Virus record (IMG/VR): IMGVR_UViG_3300034375_002702
Location: 1 to 41,974 of that record
From: a virus
Direction: 5' to 3' (one strand)
Length of the DNA: 41,974 nt
A program made the translations under genes and the position numbers. The notes beneath the pieces are model-generated. The model ran no database searches and was not told the origin of the DNA. It was given only the letters and a program-made list of their open reading frames with translations. Positions 13,192 through 23,362 of this stretch are shown piece by piece (positions within the stretch are counted from its first letter, which is position 1; every line of letters begins with the position of its first letter).

Positions 13192-14230
13192 ACCGCTTCC
13201 ATTTTAAGAAGTCAGCGGCCTGTTCCAGATCGGCGAAGCAAGTCATACGGTTGACCTGCGACTCAGCTTCTGGGTCGATGACAACCCCTATAGCATGGCC
13301 GTAGTTCTGTTCTTCATATCCCTTAACTGTAGCGTACTCATCCATAAACTTGTAGCCACGCGCACGAGCCAACCACGGAGTTCTATTATGTGATGGCAGT
13401 TCGATCTGAGACAGCGCCCATGTGTGCTTGTGGCCAGAGATATACAGATCGGCATCACCAGTAAACTTAGCGGCCTTCATCTGCCCGTGTAGTTGGTTCC
13501 ACATTGAATGGCCAGCCATATCATGTGCGGCGAATATCTTTGTGTCTGTTCCATTGGGAAATGAGATGCGGACTTTTGCCTGCCAATCCTCATAGATGTT
13601 CTTAGGAGACCTCATCCACTTCACTGGGTCACCAGCACCAGTCCACATATCGTGGTTGCCTGCGATCAGGATTAGCGGGTCAATAGCTTTGATCAGCCAC
13701 TCTACAAGTAGCCAAGCCTGCTGTGCTGATGTGTCCTGTTTGGAATACAATCTAGCCAAACGACCAACCCAGTTGTTGTGCTGATCGCCGACAGAACAAC
13801 CATGCATACCCTCTGTGTTCTTAATGATCTCAACATGGCGGCGCAACGTGGGCCAGTCACACCCGTTATCATCAACGTGTGGGTCTCCTAGGAAAGCCAG
13901 ACAGATTGGGTCGTTGCTTTTAGCCTTTACATTAATCCACTTGCGATGTTCCTTAGCCCGCTTGCGTCGCTGGAAGCTGTCAGTCATCCGATCAATAAGT
14001 TCATCTGCACTTATTTCTTCATCTGGCAGTATGGGGATTTCCAGCCCCTTGTTTTCCTCATAGCGAACCTTGAAGGGCTGTATCCCCTCTTGCTTTGCTC
14101 TGGAAATTCTGTTCTGCAATGTGTTGCGTGGGATGCCGAGGTGAATAGCGGCCTGAGTTACTGAGCCGTGTATCTCTACAGCATCAACAGCCTCCATCAT
14201 AACGCTTTTATCTAATGGCTTTTGAGTCAT
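13178..14230 (-). CDS. HTH-metallophosphoesterase fusion
   Basis: A 350-residue protein. Residues about 20-45 form a helix-turn-helix (GSVTQAAIHLGIPRNTLQNRI, split at the turn), like Fis or sigma-region HTH. The rest is a calcineurin-like phosphoesterase with all five metal blocks: GDPHVD 115-120, GDQHNN 148-153, GNHD 191-194, AHD 235-237 and GHKH 266-269. The start is placed at ATG 14230 with GGAGA upstream; ATG 14263 gives an N-terminal extension without RBS. Palindrome copy 6 encodes ISADELI in the linker between the two domains. The HTH may tether the phosphodiesterase or nuclease activity to specific DNA. It overlaps the upstream gene by 23 bases. Confidence 0.85.
   Translation of the reverse strand: MTQKPLDKSVMMEAVDAVEIHGSVTQAAIHLGIPRNTLQNRISRAKQEGIQPFKVRYEENKGLEIPILPDEEISADELIDRMTDSFQRRKRAKEHRKWINVKAKSNDPICLAFLGDPHVDDNGCDWPTLRRHVEIIKNTEGMHGCSVGDQHNNWVGRLARLYSKQDTSAQQAWLLVEWLIKAIDPLILIAGNHDMWTGAGDPVKWMRSPKNIYEDWQAKVRISFPNGTDTKIFAAHDMAGHSMWNQLHGQMKAAKFTGDADLYISGHKHTWALSQIELPSHNRTPWLARARGYKFMDEYATVKGYEEQNYGHAIGVVIDPEAESQVNRMTCFADLEQAADFLKWKRSKKS
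13994..14015. repeat. 22-bp palindrome, copy 6 (in phosphoesterase gene)
   Basis: AATAAGTTCA, spacer TC, TGCACTTATT: an exact core match, with symmetric outer bases as well. Read on the minus strand it encodes ISADELI in the interdomain linker of the phosphoesterase. Confidence 0.7.
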
Positions 14231-14429
14231 CACCGTTTTCTCCTGTGTATGCACTCGGCTCAACGAGTACAGTTTCTATACAGCCAACAAACCGCTTCCC
14301 CTCGGGTACCTGTCTGGCCGCAATTTCACATTGATAAAGATTGTCGAAGTTTATGTAGTTCATATTATTTGAACTATGGTCTTGCCACACCAAGGTATAG
14401 AACACTAAAACTGCACAGCACTTAATCAT
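14208..14429 (-). CDS. small exported hypothetical protein, 73 aa
   Basis: ATG 14429 overlaps the stop of the giant gene upstream (ATGA), implying coupled translation. The 73-residue product has a short hydrophobic start (CCAVLVFYTLVW) that may be a weak signal or lipoprotein-like anchor, then FDNLYQCEIAARQVPEGKRFVGCIETV, whose two Cys could pair. The C-terminus is polar. The pattern (cysteine pair with a Q-rich helix) resembles small periplasmic phage proteins, but I cannot name a family. An inverted repeat TAGTTCA-N7-TGAACTA lies in it at 14356-14376. Confidence 0.55.
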   Translation of the reverse strand: MIKCCAVLVFYTLVWQDHSSNNMNYINFDNLYQCEIAARQVPEGKRFVGCIETVLVEPSAYTGENGDDSKAIR

Positions 14430-17400
14430 TGTATAGAAAGCATAATTTTATTGGCTCTCTGGGTCAACCTTTGAATTGCCTCATCAATCTGGTCTAGCCG
14501 CTTGGACTTTGTGGTTTCGTTTACACGGGGGTTCTTAGAAATTTCAGACTTCTGACGTATCAATCTGTTGCGAGCGTTGTTGAGTGAGTTGATCGCCGCA
14601 TAGACACGAAGTTCATCCTTATAGTCTTCACGAATTTTTCTGACTCTGTACTTGTCGCCTTTCTGTACCGCGTCTTTAAGTTCAGCATAGGCGTACATGA
14701 TGTTGTCTCGGTTCTTGATGAACAGTTCTGTGTCTTCTCGTGACGACACAGAGCCAACAAGTTTTCTGGCGAACGGTATATTCCTAACGCCACCCTCTGA
14801 GAACAACTCTGCTGGGTCTGACAGGGCGGTAAAGCCAACTCGGCCAACACGCTCAGTAAATCGTCCAATGCCGCCAGTCAAATAACCAAACCAGTAGTCG
14901 ATTGTGTCTGGAGAAATGTCTACAAATCCCGGCCTCACCTCGCTCCCACCTGTCACCGAATTGAGTGTGCTTGCTAGCCACTTAGATGATGGCGATGTGG
15001 TTGACCAGAACAGTTGGCTGTCTGGTTTCTGTAAACCAAACTGCCCTTGCTCTTTGTAGATAGGCTTGTCTGCAAAGTCTCTGTTCTCAATGATATCAAT
15101 GAACGGGTCTATCACTGTAGGTGCCGCAAAGTTTGCGAAACTTTCTGTGCCGCCAAGCGGATTGATGGTATCGATAGCCGTGCCAACAATCGAAGATGCT
15201 GTCTCGCCTGCTGTCGCCGCGCCGCGAGTAAAGCGACTTGATGCTCTGCCAAGATTGGTCGCCATGTTCAATCCGTATGGTAATGGGATTGTGATGTATG
15301 ATCTGTCTCCAAGCATACCAAAGGTTGGGATGATAAGGTTATGCTCCAAAACGTAGTCAGGTATTTTGTCGTACTGCTCTTGCCCATCGTCGTCCTCATC
15401 AGACGCCAGAGCATTAAGCTGGTCTTGTAGGAAGCCAAGCACAACGGCGCCCATCCATATCTTCCGAACCTTGGGAGAACGAACTGCGGCATTAAGCAAG
15501 GCGAACGTGCCTTGCAGTGATGCGTTATAGAACAGATACATACTGTTCATAAAGGTTTTGTACTCACCACCCTTGGCAAAGTTAACGGTTACATTACGAG
15601 CCGCCTGAGCCGCACGTTCCCTAGTGAACCCCTTGTCTAACAAAGCCTTATATGTCGCAACACGAATACCGTTTTCAACCACAGTGTTGTAGTCTTCAAG
15701 GAACCGCAAGAGCGAGCCAGCCTTTTCACCAGCAAAACTGTTCTTCATTTTATTATAAGCACCACGGATGCCGTCCTCAGATATATCACCAAGAAGTGTA
15801 TCAATATCTGCCATCTGGTCAGCAACACTATTCACCATGTTGGTAGCGTTCTTACCGCCAGCATCAACAAAGTCTTGGTATATAGCGCCCCACTCTCCGC
15901 TGATGTTTCCATCTCTAATGGCTTGCTTCAATCCCTTCAGTGCTGACGGAACATTTTTAACAACTGACTTGGCAATCTCATCGATGTCATACTGATTAAT
16001 GTTTGTTAGGCCAGTTGATAAGTCTCGAACAAAGTTAGTGATAAAGAACTCTGGGTTGTAGCTTGTGTTGATGTTAGAAAGATATCTATTGATGTTAGCT
16101 AGACTGCGGAAAAGTGCAGATGTACTTTTTGGTGACAAGCCAGCACTACCTTTCATTGCCATAGCAATGCGTGGGTCTTTAATATCAATAATAATTTCTT
16201 GCCCGCCACGCTTAACAATGAGGATGTTCTCTCTGTCTTTGAACCTTGGGTCTGGCGCATAACTTACATAACCGTTCTTGTTTAGTACGCGCCGCGCACG
16301 TCCGCGCTCAAGAACTTCGGCGTAACCGCTAGTAAGTTCTGGGTCTGCTTCTAGTATCTGCAAGAAAGAGTCACCGACTTTGTTGCGCTCACCCCTGTCG
16401 ATTGCACGTTGATGCTGTACGAATACATTGCCAAGCAGATCAACAGCAAATCCAGAGCGCCCCAATGCTGAGATGTCTTCCTTGCCACGGACGCCGAACC
16501 TATTGGGGCTACGGCCACCGCCGCCCTGCATATCTGACAGTTCATTCTCCTCATCCATGAACCCACGGAGAGGGACGTAGTCTTGGTACACTGGTTCTGT
16601 TGCCTGTGTTTCAGGGTCTGTCTCGAAATAGACTGGGTCGTCTGGGCTTACAAGTCCCTCGTTAACTCTGATCTCGTTGGTACGACGCACAATATCACGG
16701 ACGCCAGACCGCACGAGTTCCATCTTCCTGCGTTGTTCCTGCGGCAGAGACTCTACCCAAGCTATGATACGGTCTGCGTCTGCGTCTGACATACCAGAGC
16801 CAGCTTCGTTGGTTTTGTCGATCTTCCTAATCGCGGCGTTACGTTCCTTAGCGTGAAGGGCGTACAGATACATCTCAACAGCACCCAAATCTTTTGATCT
16901 GCTGTTCTCAATATATCTTCGTATGTCTGATGACACACTCATCAAAGAGTTAACCTGAGCGCCATCCAATGCAATGTCCTTGATGACACGGAGAAGCGGC
17001 TCAAACAAATCTTTCTGGGCTTTCTCAAGCCTTGCGCCAACAACACCATTGTACAATTCCTCGCGCATATAGGTGTCCATGGCGTCTGTAATGTTAAGAC
17101 CCTTAGCTCTTAGCTCGTCAATCATGCGACCAACTGGCAACATCGAGTCTTGGAATTTCTGTAGCAGATCGTCTACTACTTGTTGTGTTTCTGCCCGTGC
17201 ATCAATGAAGCCGACCTTCTTGGCACCACGAACTGCGAACCCTAGAACACGAGCGATTGTATTAGACGACGCGCTATACAGTAAGGAATCAATTTTGCTA
17301 TTGGCATTGTCGGCTAACTGCACCGAACCGAATGTGGTCGGGCGATAACTGAGCATTGGTTGTCCAGATACAAACCCAGCCGCAGGAACACGGCTTTGAG

Positions 17401-20400
17401 CCGATACCTGATTGTCTACATAAGCTGTCTTGACTACATAAAACCGAGACTTACCGTCAACAGAAGACACCATCTCTTCCATGGCCACAGTGATCGGACG
17501 ACGAGAGCGAGGGTTTCTGCCAACCCAAGTCAGTGTTTGTGTGCGACGCGATTGATCTTTAATCATCACGCCTTTTTCATCTTCCTCGAAGTTCTGTCTG
17601 CGCCACTGGTTAAGAAGGTCGAAGATGGCCTCACTAGCGCTGTCGTAATCAGAATAAGCTACGATCTCTTTTTCGTGGCCACGCTCTCTGATGTGATAGA
17701 GACCATGCTGAAATGGCTTTTCTCCGCGACGAATCATCTCAGCCGCCTCTGGTCTGGAGTAGTGTGCGCCAGCAGTCAAGATAACTAGGGATGGCTTACC
17801 GCGTGAATCAACCACGAACCCATGGTGATTGACTTTCTTGCCAGCAACAGGCGCAGGAACTGGGGCATACTGCTTAATCGGACGCTGGCTGTACTTAACA
17901 TCCTCTGATACCTGCCCATCCAAGAAGGCTTTGTCTTCGGCAAGAGTGTCCTTCATCTCCTGCGGAAGATCATCGAACGGGTCAGAAAGTGCAGGCGCAC
18001 TTTTTGATACACGGGTTGATGAGTCTAGAACAGCTTGATCGGCGCTGACTGTGACTTGTTCTGGCTCGGCCTCGACAATACCTTTTGCCTCTCTAAAGCG
18101 TCTAGTAAGTTCTGCAATATTTGCTCGTGTGTCATTCCGGGACTTGCTACTATAAGTTCCAGTTTCTTCGAGTCGGCTGATTGCCTCTGGCGTTCTGATT
18201 TCATTCATCTCTCCTAAGTCAAAGATGCCTTCTTGATTACCAGCTTCAGCAATCAGCAGGGCTTGGGTCTTGCTATCTTCAATGATTGTGGCGTCAAGGT
18301 AATACTTACCATCTGCTGAGTTCAGCCAGCCACCAGCATATACGGGCTTGCCACTAATGTCGGATAGTATCTTAATGTTATCTACAAAATCGGCAATCAC
18401 CTCTGGGGTAAGCTGATCTGCATCGATCACTATCTCGGCAGGCTTGATTGGTGCGACAGGGTAGCCCCTGTTCTGCCACTCAAGATCGGCATCAGCCGTT
18501 ACGGTGAAACCATCTGGATTATTCTTAATGAGATCGAGTAGCTGTGTCTCAGCAAATCTTACATCTGCTTGTTCTGGTCTTGAGACTTCGAACCGCTCCT
18601 TAACATCTTGCCAAGTTCTTGGGCTAAATCCTTTATTTCTTCCTTCGACATCGTACTCAAGACCGAGTCTGTATCGTTCTGAATCGGGAAGTGCTTCTGC
18701 GATTCTTTCATCTGCAAAACCTTTCTTTCGTAGTAGTGTGATCACGCCATCGACATAATCATTAGTGTCGCCCTTGCCAGGCCTTACCCCAGCAGACAGC
18801 AGTAGGTTCTTCTCTGCATACCACATTAGCGCTTGGAAGTCAGACATAGATATTTTTACACCCAAATCTTCCTCAAGAATCTGAGTTGCCCTACGGGTGG
18901 CGTCGCGCATATACTGGCGTTGTTTTGCAGTGCGAGGACTTTCCTGAGCCTGCAATGTTGTGTTTTTTGCAAGACGTTCTGCCGCCAGAATGAACGGTGT
19001 CTTTTCTGGAATTGGTTGTCCGTTCTTATTTGCTCTGGCTCTGTCACGTTGATACTCGTTGGTGATCTCAATAGCAAGGTCTGAGGCTGTGCCGCTGGAA
19101 ACCATGTCATTATTGGTGGCTTCCATTGCGTAGTTCAGATATGCAAGGTCAGCCTCGACAGGCTCACTGGCTCCATCTAAGAAATCTGTGATGTTCTGTG
19201 CGATTGTCTTGCTGGCTGGCTCTTCAAACGGACGCCCCGTGATGCGGTTGTAAAAACGCATCCACCATCTGTCCATTGTCAGGGCGTCGTAGTTGCCACG
19301 GAGATTCTGGTAGAAGCCTTCGCCAATCTTCGGGCCGAGAATGTACGATACATGAACCTGTGCGTTTACAGTTTCTTTTGAGTCTGGCTTTATGCCCAGC
19401 TTGGCCAGCACAGGAATGTCAAGTAGATCGCCACGGCGAACCTTGTACGACAAAAGGTCTTTGACCTCTGTCTCTGAAAGCCCAGAGTCAAGAAGCGCGT
19501 TGTACAATCTGAACGCGCCAATCATCGATTGTCCTTGCTTGCCCTGAGTTTTCTCTGGGAAGCGACCGCTTTGACGCCACCCCTCATATACCTCATTGGC
19601 AAGCCCAAAGTTATCAACAACAGACAGGCCGTTTGATGTTACAGCAATGGCAAAGTCCATAGCGTGTTCAGCCTGTGGGTCTGTCAGTATCTCTGGATGC
19701 ATTATAGCCATAAGCTGTTTGGCCTGTTTCAGCTTGGCATCGTACCACCCAATAGCTGACGGGTCGTTAATCAGTGCGGCCTCTGCCTCTGCGGCCATGA
19801 GCGTTGCGATTGTCTCTAAGTTCTCTGGAGTTTCTTCCAGTACAACATTGCCTCGTAATTGCTGTAATGCTTCTAGCGCATCTGTAAGTTTTACCCTGTT
19901 GCGCTCCCCAGTTCGCTCAAACGGATTAGGGTCATTCGGTGTTTCTGTTTTCTTATATAGGTCAACAACTGTCAGGTCGCGTTGCTCTGGGGTTAGGCGT
20001 CTTAGCGAGAACCTACGCTGACGTACATTACTTGGGCGCACTATAATTTCTTGCGCGTCCATACCCTCTGGGTATTGAGCCAGTGCTTCTGGTGAAGATA
20101 TAACGTCCGCTGTGTCCACCATAAATGCTAGCTGTAACTTTGGCTTGGACAGATCAATCCACGCTGGGATTTGGGCGCCCTCATCAAGAACCTTGTTAAG
20201 AACCCTTGGGTTGGTTGTGAATGATTGCGGCGCCTCACCAGTCACACTACCGAATCTGTATACAGTCATTACCCGACCAAACGGTTCTAGGCTACGCTGT
20301 GTTTGTTCGTAGATTTCATCGCGCAATGATGCGACATCTTCTGGCAGAATTGCCTCATCAACAGTTTTGTATACAACCTGTGACTCTGGAAGTATTGATG

Positions 20401-23353
20401 CCTCACGCTCGCTTATCCTGCTGTCTGGCATCTTTTCGCCATCAACAACAAGAGGGTTTTTCATAAACGGCTTGCGCTTATTAATCGTAGCTTTCTGTCC
20501 TGATAGCTGTCTTAGTGTGGTAAGGACAGAGGCTATAAAGGCGTCCTGTTGTTCGACAGTATTCAATGGCATCTCATCAAGAACTGCAAACGCCAATCGA
20601 GCAATCTCTGGGTCACCGTTTTGTTCGGCAATAGAAGATATAACCTGACGCATTTTAACGCGAGACTCTGCATTCTCTGGGGCAGATATTAACCTTACCA
20701 GATCGGAGTTGCGAAGCTGTGAAACGAACTTCATCAGTTCGCTCTGATCTGCTGTCTTGGCTGGTTTAATTTGCTTCTGAGAATACTTGCGATCAGTTCT
20801 GTTGATTGTGTCAACAACATCTTGCAGTGATGTCTCTGTCGAGCCACGGACATCCGCCAGAGGTTTGCGATCACGCATACCAATGGTGCCGCTCTCAATG
20901 TTTGCAAAGATAGACTCTGGTGTATCAAAGCCAGCGTCTGCATTAGCTCTGAAGATTGCGGCAAAGAAATCTTTAATACGATCAAGTAATGTTTTTACAT
21001 TGCCGCCTACGTTTATCTTGCCGTCGGCGTAGTCGCGGAACATTTCTGCTACAGCTTCTTCTACGATTGAGTCTTCATCGTAGCCACGGATGCCAGTGTA
21101 ATCGCGCTTTGCCCTGTCGTAATATGTATAGCCACGCTCCTGTAGCTCACCATTCGACATCTTCACATACTTACGGGACTTAACTGCCTTGGTTAGCGAG
21201 TTCCATTCTTGCTCGCTGAACAGCCCCAGCTTACGCAGGGCGTGGATGCTCTCGTGGTTAACCACACCCATAATTGCATCAGTAAGTTCATCTGCACTTT
21301 TTGACGGGTCATAAATGCCCGTAGAAAGCGCCATAACGAGCTTCCCGTCTGGCGTGGTGTCTAGGTACCCCTCGACAAGAGCATCCATTTCTGGAGCTAA
21401 TATGGCGTCTGTCTTTAGATCAAGGTCTTTGGTGATACCGATCTGTTTCAAACGGGCTTTGATGTTCTTGCGAACCTCTTCGATCTTAGCTTGGAAGCCC
21501 TGAGTAAATTGTAATGCCTCAGCCTTGGCTCTGGACATATCATCCAGTGCCTTCCTGCGAGCTTTTCCCTCTTTGGTTCTTGGGTCATATGCCCGTGCCT
21601 GCTGGTCAATAGATAAGACTTCATCATTGATACGCTTAACCTGAGCTATAGCAGTGTCGCGCTTCTTGGTCGCGGCATCAGCCATGACAGCGTCATCGTT
21701 GGCAATGCTTTCCTCAATCTGTTTTTCGTACTTAGCAATGTCTTTTTGGATTGCTTCCAGCTTACGCTCGTATTCAACCTTGCGTTGTTTTAGTTCGCGT
21801 GTTGGGTCTAGCTTTATTTTCTCTGGGTCTGTTAAGGTGTGACGCCCATTATCAACAGTGATGATGCCATCAGCGATCATCTCATCGCGGATATCCCGAG
21901 CCATTCTTATTGGGGCTTTCTTGCCATTAACACGAACAGCATCACGGATTGATTCTAGCGTTACGTTCTTGCCAGATAGTTTAGCGACAGCGTTAACAGC
22001 GCGTTCATATTGAGACCAGCGGAATGTACGCTTGTAGTTCTTTGCTTGACGGCCAGACTTGAACGTCATTGGCTTTTGTGCGCGAGCCTCACGGTTGGCC
22101 GCACGACCACCAATAACATCTGCTATCTCTTGCAGGCTGGCGTCTTGGTTTAGAGTCTTGGCGTCGCTCTGGTTGTACCACTTAGACCTATAGTTAATCA
22201 GCGCCGCCGCTTCTTCCTCTGGTAACTGTGACAGCGGGACTGGTTTGAAGTCCTCTTCTAATTCTTTGTTAACCTGAGCCAGTGCGCTAGTGCGCTCTTG
22301 TGGGTTTAGGTCTAAGGCATCCCGTTCTGCTACTGGGTCGTCGTCTATTTCTGCGTTAGATATTTCCTCAACAGACCGAACCCTTTTACCAGTCGTCACC
22401 TTCTCAGATGCGTCAACCATTTCTTCTAAGCCGTCTTGTTCAAGCTCGGCTTTTTTTCTGCGGGCTTCTGGGTCACCACCGATAATACCAGTCGTACCCC
22501 TCACGGTTCCACCTATAAGTCCGCCAGCAACACCAGCTTCGTAGTATTCTCTTAACGCTTCTTCGTCCGCCAATGGCTTGCCAGCCTGAAGCCTCTCAAG
22601 AAATTGTTGTCCTATTTCTGTAGGGGCCTCAGTTATAGCACCAGTGGCTACGTTTTTGACCCCACGAGTTAGAAGCCCGCCACCGCCAAGTAAATTCTTT
22701 CCCGGCCCAAGCCCGACCAAGAATCTGTCCATAACGTAATCTAATGCGGCCTGTGGTACCGCCGATAGAATTGCGGCGCCTTCATCCAACTCTGTTATGT
22801 AGCCTTGCTCGACTGCTTGTTTCTGCGCTTCACGATTTTGACCATAAAAATATGGGACATTAAACGCCATACCGCCAGCAATCGCCCCAGCAGGGCCAGC
22901 AACTGCACCGCCGCCAATAGATGCGCCGACAGTGCCAGCCATCTGGAGCGCAGTAGAACCAAGTTGCTCACCAAAATAGGTAAAGAAGTCGCCAACACCA
23001 TCAACTTCTTCCCAAGTTTTTAGGGCTGGCTGAACGGCAAGGTCAGCCTTATTAGTTTCGATTACCTCTTGGCCGTATTTTTCAAGACCCTCAATCCCAG
23101 TGACTTTGCCAATGCCCTCTATGGCCGAGCCAAAGCCCAACTGCATTTGATCTGTGCCGACTGATAGTCCGCGCATAATTGCGTTACTGCTGGGAGCGGA
23201 TGACTCCTCGACATTAAACAATACGGGAGCATCGTTAAACTTATCCGTTAGGATTGAGTTTATACGTTGCTGTTCTTGTTCTGTTGGGTAGATGCCAGAG
23301 ATGTTAAATTCGTAGATTTGACCGCTAGCACCCTGCTGAAAATGCATAGGCAT
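14426..23353 (-). CDS. giant polyvalent internal virion protein with HEXXH metallopeptidase motif, 2975 aa
   Basis: A 2,975-residue protein. ATG 23353 follows AGGAGG at good spacing. The N-terminus has glycine-rich hydrophobic segments (about 138-165 and 273-293) that could enter a membrane, then a coiled coil at about 519-560. A zinc peptidase motif HESIH lies at 700-704 with E765, E766 or E770 (VEEAVAEMF) as a possible third ligand. Repeated KYSQxxIK linkers at 856-863 and 1820-1827 mark domain edges. The last part (about 2400-2650), with YNPEFFITNFVRDLS and NSMYLFYNASLQGT, resembles large polyvalent protein domains of phages and plasmids. It is the last of four internal virion-type genes and is probably packed in the capsid and ejected with the DNA, as T7 gp16 or the N4 virion RNA polymerase are. 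Specific activities beyond the peptidase motif are unassigned. Confidence 0.85.
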   Translation of the reverse strand: MPMHFQQGASGQIYEFNISGIYPTEQEQQRINSILTDKFNDAPVLFNVEESSAPSSNAIMRGLSVGTDQMQLGFGSAIEGIGKVTGIEGLEKYGQEVIETNKADLAVQPALKTWEEVDGVGDFFTYFGEQLGSTALQMAGTVGASIGGGAVAGPAGAIAGGMAFNVPYFYGQNREAQKQAVEQGYITELDEGAAILSAVPQAALDYVMDRFLVGLGPGKNLLGGGGLLTRGVKNVATGAITEAPTEIGQQFLERLQAGKPLADEEALREYYEAGVAGGLIGGTVRGTTGIIGGDPEARRKKAELEQDGLEEMVDASEKVTTGKRVRSVEEISNAEIDDDPVAERDALDLNPQERTSALAQVNKELEEDFKPVPLSQLPEEEAAALINYRSKWYNQSDAKTLNQDASLQEIADVIGGRAANREARAQKPMTFKSGRQAKNYKRTFRWSQYERAVNAVAKLSGKNVTLESIRDAVRVNGKKAPIRMARDIRDEMIADGIITVDNGRHTLTDPEKIKLDPTRELKQRKVEYERKLEAIQKDIAKYEKQIEESIANDDAVMADAATKKRDTAIAQVKRINDEVLSIDQQARAYDPRTKEGKARRKALDDMSRAKAEALQFTQGFQAKIEEVRKNIKARLKQIGITKDLDLKTDAILAPEMDALVEGYLDTTPDGKLVMALSTGIYDPSKSADELTDAIMGVVNHESIHALRKLGLFSEQEWNSLTKAVKSRKYVKMSNGELQERGYTYYDRAKRDYTGIRGYDEDSIVEEAVAEMFRDYADGKINVGGNVKTLLDRIKDFFAAIFRANADAGFDTPESIFANIESGTIGMRDRKPLADVRGSTETSLQDVVDTINRTDRKYSQKQIKPAKTADQSELMKFVSQLRNSDLVRLISAPENAESRVKMRQVISSIAEQNGDPEIARLAFAVLDEMPLNTVEQQDAFIASVLTTLRQLSGQKATINKRKPFMKNPLVVDGEKMPDSRISEREASILPESQVVYKTVDEAILPEDVASLRDEIYEQTQRSLEPFGRVMTVYRFGSVTGEAPQSFTTNPRVLNKVLDEGAQIPAWIDLSKPKLQLAFMVDTADVISSPEALAQYPEGMDAQEIIVRPSNVRQRRFSLRRLTPEQRDLTVVDLYKKTETPNDPNPFERTGERNRVKLTDALEALQQLRGNVVLEETPENLETIATLMAAEAEAALINDPSAIGWYDAKLKQAKQLMAIMHPEILTDPQAEHAMDFAIAVTSNGLSVVDNFGLANEVYEGWRQSGRFPEKTQGKQGQSMIGAFRLYNALLDSGLSETEVKDLLSYKVRRGDLLDIPVLAKLGIKPDSKETVNAQVHVSYILGPKIGEGFYQNLRGNYDALTMDRWWMRFYNRITGRPFEEPASKTIAQNITDFLDGASEPVEADLAYLNYAMEATNNDMVSSGTASDLAIEITNEYQRDRARANKNGQPIPEKTPFILAAERLAKNTTLQAQESPRTAKQRQYMRDATRRATQILEEDLGVKISMSDFQALMWYAEKNLLLSAGVRPGKGDTNDYVDGVITLLRKKGFADERIAEALPDSERYRLGLEYDVEGRNKGFSPRTWQDVKERFEVSRPEQADVRFAETQLLDLIKNNPDGFTVTADADLEWQNRGYPVAPIKPAEIVIDADQLTPEVIADFVDNIKILSDISGKPVYAGGWLNSADGKYYLDATIIEDSKTQALLIAEAGNQEGIFDLGEMNEIRTPEAISRLEETGTYSSKSRNDTRANIAELTRRFREAKGIVEAEPEQVTVSADQAVLDSSTRVSKSAPALSDPFDDLPQEMKDTLAEDKAFLDGQVSEDVKYSQRPIKQYAPVPAPVAGKKVNHHGFVVDSRGKPSLVILTAGAHYSRPEAAEMIRRGEKPFQHGLYHIRERGHEKEIVAYSDYDSASEAIFDLLNQWRRQNFEEDEKGVMIKDQSRRTQTLTWVGRNPRSRRPITVAMEEMVSSVDGKSRFYVVKTAYVDNQVSAQSRVPAAGFVSGQPMLSYRPTTFGSVQLADNANSKIDSLLYSASSNTIARVLGFAVRGAKKVGFIDARAETQQVVDDLLQKFQDSMLPVGRMIDELRAKGLNITDAMDTYMREELYNGVVGARLEKAQKDLFEPLLRVIKDIALDGAQVNSLMSVSSDIRRYIENSRSKDLGAVEMYLYALHAKERNAAIRKIDKTNEAGSGMSDADADRIIAWVESLPQEQRRKMELVRSGVRDIVRRTNEIRVNEGLVSPDDPVYFETDPETQATEPVYQDYVPLRGFMDEENELSDMQGGGGRSPNRFGVRGKEDISALGRSGFAVDLLGNVFVQHQRAIDRGERNKVGDSFLQILEADPELTSGYAEVLERGRARRVLNKNGYVSYAPDPRFKDRENILIVKRGGQEIIIDIKDPRIAMAMKGSAGLSPKSTSALFRSLANINRYLSNINTSYNPEFFITNFVRDLSTGLTNINQYDIDEIAKSVVKNVPSALKGLKQAIRDGNISGEWGAIYQDFVDAGGKNATNMVNSVADQMADIDTLLGDISEDGIRGAYNKMKNSFAGEKAGSLLRFLEDYNTVVENGIRVATYKALLDKGFTRERAAQAARNVTVNFAKGGEYKTFMNSMYLFYNASLQGTFALLNAAVRSPKVRKIWMGAVVLGFLQDQLNALASDEDDDGQEQYDKIPDYVLEHNLIIPTFGMLGDRSYITIPLPYGLNMATNLGRASSRFTRGAATAGETASSIVGTAIDTINPLGGTESFANFAAPTVIDPFIDIIENRDFADKPIYKEQGQFGLQKPDSQLFWSTTSPSSKWLASTLNSVTGGSEVRPGFVDISPDTIDYWFGYLTGGIGRFTERVGRVGFTALSDPAELFSEGGVRNIPFARKLVGSVSSREDTELFIKNRDNIMYAYAELKDAVQKGDKYRVRKIREDYKDELRVYAAINSLNNARNRLIRQKSEISKNPRVNETTKSKRLDQIDEAIQRLTQRANKIMLSIQ
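16109..16130. repeat. 22-bp palindrome, copy 7 (in giant gene)
   Basis: GAAAAGTGCA, spacer GA, TGTACTTTTT; one mismatch from the core (T for C/A in the right half). It encodes KSTSALF, codons in the same frame as the other in-gene copies. Confidence 0.65.
17984..18005. repeat. 22-bp palindrome, copy 8 (in giant gene)
   Basis: AGAAAGTGCA, spacer GG, CGCACTTTTT; one mismatch from the core (C for T) that is internally compensated, giving GTGCA-GG-CGCAC. It encodes KSAPALS. Confidence 0.6.
21281..21302. repeat. 22-bp palindrome, copy 9 (in giant gene)
   Basis: AGTAAGTTCA, spacer TC, TGCACTTTTT; an exact core match. It encodes KSADELT, close to ISADELI encoded by copy 6 in the unrelated phosphoesterase, because both carry the same DNA palindrome. 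Confidence 0.7.
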
Positions 23354-23362
23354 GATGGCCTC

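Noticed and set aside
14356-14376. TAGTTCA-N7-TGAACTA as a further copy of the palindrome
   Set aside because: The half-sites fit but the spacer is 7 instead of 2 bases, so it is recorded only as a possible relative.
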